Shown: in pieces, positions 63,630-64,000 of the stretch | How positions within the stretch are numbered: the first letter of the stretch is position 1 | Layout: each line of letters begins with the position of its first letter | Source: Rhodocaloribacter litoris | GTDB taxonomy: Bacteria; Bacteroidota; Rhodothermia; Rhodothermales; ISCAR-4553 | Assembly: GCF_011682235.2 (NCBI RefSeq) | Contig: NZ_CP076718.1 | Coordinates: forward strand, 679,758 to 743,757 | Direction of reading: 5' to 3' | Length of the DNA stretch: 64,000 nucleotides | Notes under the pieces: generated by a model | What the model was told of the DNA's origin: nothing | Databases searched by the model: none | What the model saw: only the letters and a program-made list of their open reading frames with translations | Made by a program: the position numbers and the translations under genes

Positions 63630-63886
63630 GACCGAAGGCGCTTGATGAATGGTGAACGGAGAATGATGAACAGGACATGACCGACCATGAACGGCAAGCA
63701 CAAACTTTATAGGAAAGGGGAAGGTACGGAGGGGGCTGTAAAACCCCTGACTTCAGTCGGCGGGATAAGGCGATGGTACATCGCCCTTGGACCCCCTCCG
63801 TTTCCTGTGAGGGCGTTCTCCACCGTCTGTAGACGGCGGCACGACTGAACAGGAACCTTACGCACATAATAGGGGTGCGTGTAACT
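63630..63886 (+). mobile_element. Left-end region of an IS200/IS605-type element
   Basis: This leader before tnpB holds short hairpins: GACT/AGTC at about 63749-63758 and CCGTCT/AGACGG at 63823-63836. Subterminal hairpins of this sort are expected for IS200/IS605 ends. The exact element boundary cannot be set, and no tnpA is seen upstream. Confidence 0.45.
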
Positions 63887-64000
63887 ATGCCCGAGGTGAT
63901 ACGAACATATCGTTACCGAGCCTACCCGAACGCTGAGCAGAGGGAGAACCTTGCTCGCACGTTCGGGTGTGCCCGATGGGTGTACAACTGGGGTCTGGAG
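63887..64000 (+). CDS. tnpB: TnpB RNA-guided nuclease/transposase accessory (5' part; continues beyond window)
   Basis: 38 residues from ATG 63887 run to the right edge. TYRYRAYPNAEQRENLARTF followed by GCARWVYNWGLE is the N-terminal helix-turn-helix of OrfB/TnpB. The RuvC and zinc-finger parts would lie beyond the window, so intactness is unknown. Confidence 0.85.
   Translation, partial: MPEVIRTYRYRAYPNAEQRENLARTFGCARWVYNWGLE

Noticed and set aside
60027-63701. 1224-residue minus-strand frame opposite the cytochrome genes
   Set aside because: Low-complexity antisense of four genes with CXXCH motifs and family matches; caused by GC bias at third positions.
1-64000. tRNA, rRNA or CRISPR arrays
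   Set aside because: No T-loop-like motif with a cloverleaf, no rRNA-like conserved stretch and no regularly spaced short repeats were found in the gaps between genes.

Overview
The window looks like chromosomal DNA from a high-GC, probably thermophilic member of the Rhodothermales (Bacteroidota/Rhodothermota). The reasons are: type IX secretion C-terminal sorting domains of both type A and type B, a PorP/SprF-like outer-membrane protein, a hybrid two-component system of the Bacteroidota type (propeller, Y_Y_Y, kinase, receiver, AraC), a promoter of the TTG-N20-TAnnTTT type, the miaB / sigma-54 activator / lptE gene order, and a GH16 lipoprotein of the Rhodothermus laminarinase type. No tRNA, rRNA or CRISPR array was recognised.

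Layout. 1-1756: a minus-strand methyltransferase and FAD oxidoreductase pair, cut by the left edge. 1939-3252: a secreted TPR protein. 3356-7120: a very large, partly AT-rich T9SS cargo with an M23 peptidase domain. 7196-7753: an RDD protein. 8890-10674: a membrane-anchored FGE-sulfatase (SUMF1) protein. 10687-22829: nine minus-strand genes in close succession that appear to form one envelope machine: TPR lipoprotein, type-B-sorted adhesin-like cargo, PorP/SprF-like barrel, ExbB/TolQ-like channel with Ig-like domains, two ExbD/TolR-like proteins, a TonB-position protein, a second TPR lipoprotein and a secreted protein. This is the strongest candidate for an undescribed system. 23407-27609: a large hybrid two-component regulator.

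27975-40744: metabolic and envelope genes, including an acyl-CoA dehydrogenase, a PEBP protein, GH16 laminarinase, YjhG-type xylonate dehydratase followed by a GntP permease, Uma2, riboflavin synthase, a double M16 peptidase and an alpha/beta hydrolase. 41054-49323: housekeeping genes (miaB, sigma-54 activator, lptE, a cellulose-synthase-like glycosyltransferase, a TPR protein, anmK, thiL). 49374-52524: a small accessory-looking island with a hypothetical protein, a phage-type RecA-like ATPase, a 22-bp palindrome, an ECF sigma factor and two tandem paralogous proteins of unknown family. 52594-57465: hemW, two tandem DUF192 lipoproteins, lysine 6-transaminase and lipA.

58441-63629: a respiratory cluster of a CydA-like membrane protein without an adjacent CydB, followed by three c-type cytochrome proteins carrying five CXXCH motifs and one ethylbenzene-dehydrogenase-like haem-binding domain. 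The window ends inside a TnpB gene of an IS200/IS605-type element. Intergenic regions near 7.9, 23.0 and 57.7 kb hold related degenerate dispersed repeats, and a 69-bp terminator-containing sequence occurs at both 3.3 and 27.9 kb with two mismatches.
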